A DNA stretch of 64,000 nucleotides from contig JAXLQJ010000005.1 of NCBI GenBank assembly GCA_046331705.1, positions 186,001 through 250,000 on the forward strand. Direction: 5' to 3'. The notes beneath the pieces are model-generated. The model was given only the letters and a program-made list of their open reading frames with translations. It searched no databases and was not told where the DNA came from. Position numbers and translations under genes: made by a program. Source of the stretch: JADJOY01 sp046331705 [NCBI: bacterium] (GTDB lineage: Bacteria; JADJOY01). Below are positions 62,268-64,000 of this stretch, piece after piece (position 1 is the first letter of the stretch; every line of letters starts with the position of its first letter).

Positions 62268-64000
62268 ATGGCTGATCTCCCGTCGCGCGTGCCGAACGTT
62301 CTCGGCAACACGAGCCTCGAGCGCTTCGACGTCGTGATCATCGGCAGCGGGCCCGGCGGCGGCTCCGCCGTGCGCGTGCTCGCCGACGCCGGCCTCACGG
62401 TGTGCATCCTGGAAGCGGGGAACAATTACTTCCTCGGCCTCGACGATCCGCGACCGGGCTTCCCGATCCCGCTCTTCTCGAGCGACGAGATCAAGCTCAG
62501 CACGCGGAGCCTGGTGCAGCAGCAGGCCCGCGTCGAGCCGCGCACCTTCCGCGAATCCGCGAGCGACGGCCCCCGGACGTACGTCGGCGAGGTCAACAAC
62601 CTCCCCAAGGCGGTGGGCGGCGGCCAGATCCACGCCGACGGCAAGACGCCGCGCTTCAACGACTTCGACTTCCGGATGCGTGCCGAGCTGGGCGAGGTCG
62701 CCGACGCCGACTTCGCCGATTGGCCACTCGGCTACGACGAGCTCGAGCCCTTCTACGCCGCCGCCGAGCACGAGGTCGGCGTATCGGGGCTGGCCGGCGC
62801 CAACCCGTTCGAGTCGCCGCGCTCCGGCGACTATCCGCTGCCGCCCGGGCCCGACATGTACGTGGGCGCGCTCCTCGGCGAGGGTGCTCGCAAGCTCGGC
62901 TACACCCCGTTTCCGTATCCGGGCGTGAACCTATCGCGGGCGTACGACGGCCGCCCCGCCTGCAACGACTGTGGCCTCTGCAGCTTCTACGGCTGCCCGA
63001 CCAACGCCAAAGGCACGCCCGCCGTCACCACCATCCGCAAGGCGCTGCTCACGGGCCGGGTGCAGCTTCGCTACAACTGCACCGTCACGCGGATCGTCAC
63101 CAACTCCGCCGGCAACGAGGTCACCCGCCTCGAGTACCTCGATCCCGCCGGTCAGCCCGCGACGGTGAGCGGCGATCGCTACATCCTCGCCGCCGGCGGC
63201 ATCGAGTCGGCGCGGCTTTGCCTGCTGTCCGACCTCGGCGGGCCCGGCGTCGGCAACTCGTCCGACCGCGTCGGCCGCTGCCTCATGTACCACTTCGAGA
63301 CCCTGGGGATCGGCATCTATCGCCAGAGCCTGCACGGCGAGCGCGGCCGCTCGGTGGCCTCGGGCATGGCGGATTTCCGCGGCGTGCCGAACGATCCGGC
63401 GCGACCGCTCGGCGGCGTGATCGAGTTCGGCACCAACTCGGAGAAGATCTCCGAGGCCAAGAACTACGTGCACTCGCTGTTCGCCCGCGGACCGTTCCTG
63501 AAGAAGCTGCTGCGCGCGAGCCCGTTCGGCGCGCACATCGGCGTGATGACCATGCAGGGCGAGGACGCGCCCCAGCTCACCAACCGCGTCGACCTCGACC
63601 CCGACGTCCACGACATCCACGGGCTTCCCGCGGCGCGAATCACCTACCGGCCGCACGCCTTCGAGCTCTCGGCGAGCCGCTTCTACGGCGCCAGGATGAT
63701 CGAGATCCACGGCGCGGCGGGTGCCCAGTTCGCGTTCGTGGCGCCGCGCTACGACGGCAACGCGACGCCCACGACTCGCCACGTGATGGGCGCCATGCGC
63801 ATGGGCAGCGACCCGCGTTCGTCGGTGGTGGACGGGTCGCAGCGCTTCCACGACCTCGGCAACCTGTGGTGCATCGACGGCTCGGTCATGCCCACGGGAT
63901 CGGGCTACAACCCCACGCTCACCATCGAGGCGCTGGCGTTGCGGGCCGCGGGCACGATGGTCGATCCCGCCCGCCCGGAAGCCGTCGTTGCTCGCCTCGC
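62268..64000 (+). CDS. GMC oxidoreductase, large subunit (3' end outside window)
   Basis: FAD-dependent dehydrogenase of the glucose-methanol-choline family, at least 577 residues, running off the window edge. The FAD motif is VVIIGSGPGGGSAV (about 23-36). A Cys-rich segment CNDCGLCSFYGCP resembles that of gluconate/sorbitol-type dehydrogenase large subunits. The C-terminal GMC block MGAMRMGSDPRSS, CIDGSVMPTGSGYNPTLTIE gives the active-site Asn region (split here for length). No signal peptide is seen, in line with export on the small subunit's twin-arginine signal. The substrate is probably a sugar acid, polyol or steroid-like alcohol; unknown. Confidence 0.9.
   Translation, partial: MADLPSRVPNVLGNTSLERFDVVIIGSGPGGGSAVRVLADAGLTVCILEAGNNYFLGLDDPRPGFPIPLFSSDEIKLSTRSLVQQQARVEPRTFRESASDGPRTYVGEVNNLPKAVGGGQIHADGKTPRFNDFDFRMRAELGEVADADFADWPLGYDELEPFYAAAEHEVGVSGLAGANPFESPRSGDYPLPPGPDMYVGALLGEGARKLGYTPFPYPGVNLSRAYDGRPACNDCGLCSFYGCPTNAKGTPAVTTIRKALLTGRVQLRYNCTVTRIVTNSAGNEVTRLEYLDPAGQPATVSGDRYILAAGGIESARLCLLSDLGGPGVGNSSDRVGRCLMYHFETLGIGIYRQSLHGERGRSVASGMADFRGVPNDPARPLGGVIEFGTNSEKISEAKNYVHSLFARGPFLKKLLRASPFGAHIGVMTMQGEDAPQLTNRVDLDPDVHDIHGLPAARITYRPHAFELSASRFYGARMIEIHGAAGAQFAFVAPRYDGNATPTTRHVMGAMRMGSDPRSSVVDGSQRFHDLGNLWCIDGSVMPTGSGYNPTLTIEALALRAAGTMVDPARPEAVVARL

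Overview
The window is GC-rich, densely coded DNA from a Gram-negative bacterium. The Gram-negative call rests on a TamA/BamA-family barrel beside a TamB-like protein, about nine predicted lipoproteins with no Asp after the lipobox Cys, and an outer-membrane-type protein ending in an aromatic residue. The mix of hemX-hemA-hemC, groES-groEL, several acyl-CoA enzymes, six-hairpin-type lipoproteins and a vanadium haloperoxidase looks like an uncultured deltaproteobacterial-type lineage (Myxococcota, Desulfobacterota or Binatota). That placement is inference; no rRNA, tRNA, CRISPR array, insertion sequence or phage gene was seen. Coding is compact, with many 1-4 nt stop/start overlaps.

Layout. 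1-11.3 kb (minus): an RNase HII-like protein, a CBM9-like exported protein, tamA/tamB, a Bcp peroxiredoxin, a PAP2-type membrane enzyme and a partial exported protein. 11.5-17.2 kb (plus): a B12-binding radical SAM protein, then a tightly coupled set of dienoyl-CoA isomerase, lipoprotein, degenerate aldo/keto reductase and PIG-L lipoprotein. 17.4-19.5 kb: a sigma-70-family factor with a near-consensus promoter and terminator, then a DksA/TraR-type zinc-finger protein. 20.2-25.2 kb: three overlapping genes for secreted hydrolases (neutral-ceramidase-like, GH5, sulfatase-like). 25.4-33.9 kb (minus): a PKD-domain protein, a small membrane protein, an M19 dipeptidase, pcnB, hemC, hemA and a HemX-like protein.

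34-42.8 kb: an enolase-superfamily enzyme coupled to a glutaredoxin/CcdA-type membrane protein, a divergent TetR regulator and NADPH:F420-oxidoreductase-like pair, a lipoprotein, a large carboxypeptidase-regulatory-like protein, sixA, rfbC and an acyl-CoA dehydrogenase. 42.9-46.7 kb (plus): a glycerolipid cassette (GPAT, gpsA, APP1-like phosphatase), then a potassium channel. 47.9-55.8 kb: an outer-membrane-type protein, a nucleosidase-like lipoprotein divergent from a vanadium haloperoxidase lipoprotein, a chalcone-isomerase-like protein, a large acyl-CoA dehydrogenase and a beta-propeller protein. 55.9-58.4 kb: groES-groEL with a clear promoter and a CIRCE-like inverted repeat. 58.4-64 kb: a radical SAM remnant, a glucosidase-like lipoprotein, and a gluconate-dehydrogenase-type small subunit followed by its GMC flavoprotein, which runs off the window.

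The recurring theme is envelope and lipid biology: OM assembly, glycerolipid synthesis, fatty acyl-CoA oxidation and many exported hydrolases. The least ordinary items are the secreted ceramidase/GH5/sulfatase-like operon, several enzymes with altered catalytic residues (RNase HII-like, M19, aldo/keto reductase, sulfatase-like), the APP1-containing glycerolipid cassette, and the CIRCE-like repeat lying upstream of, rather than at, the groE promoter.
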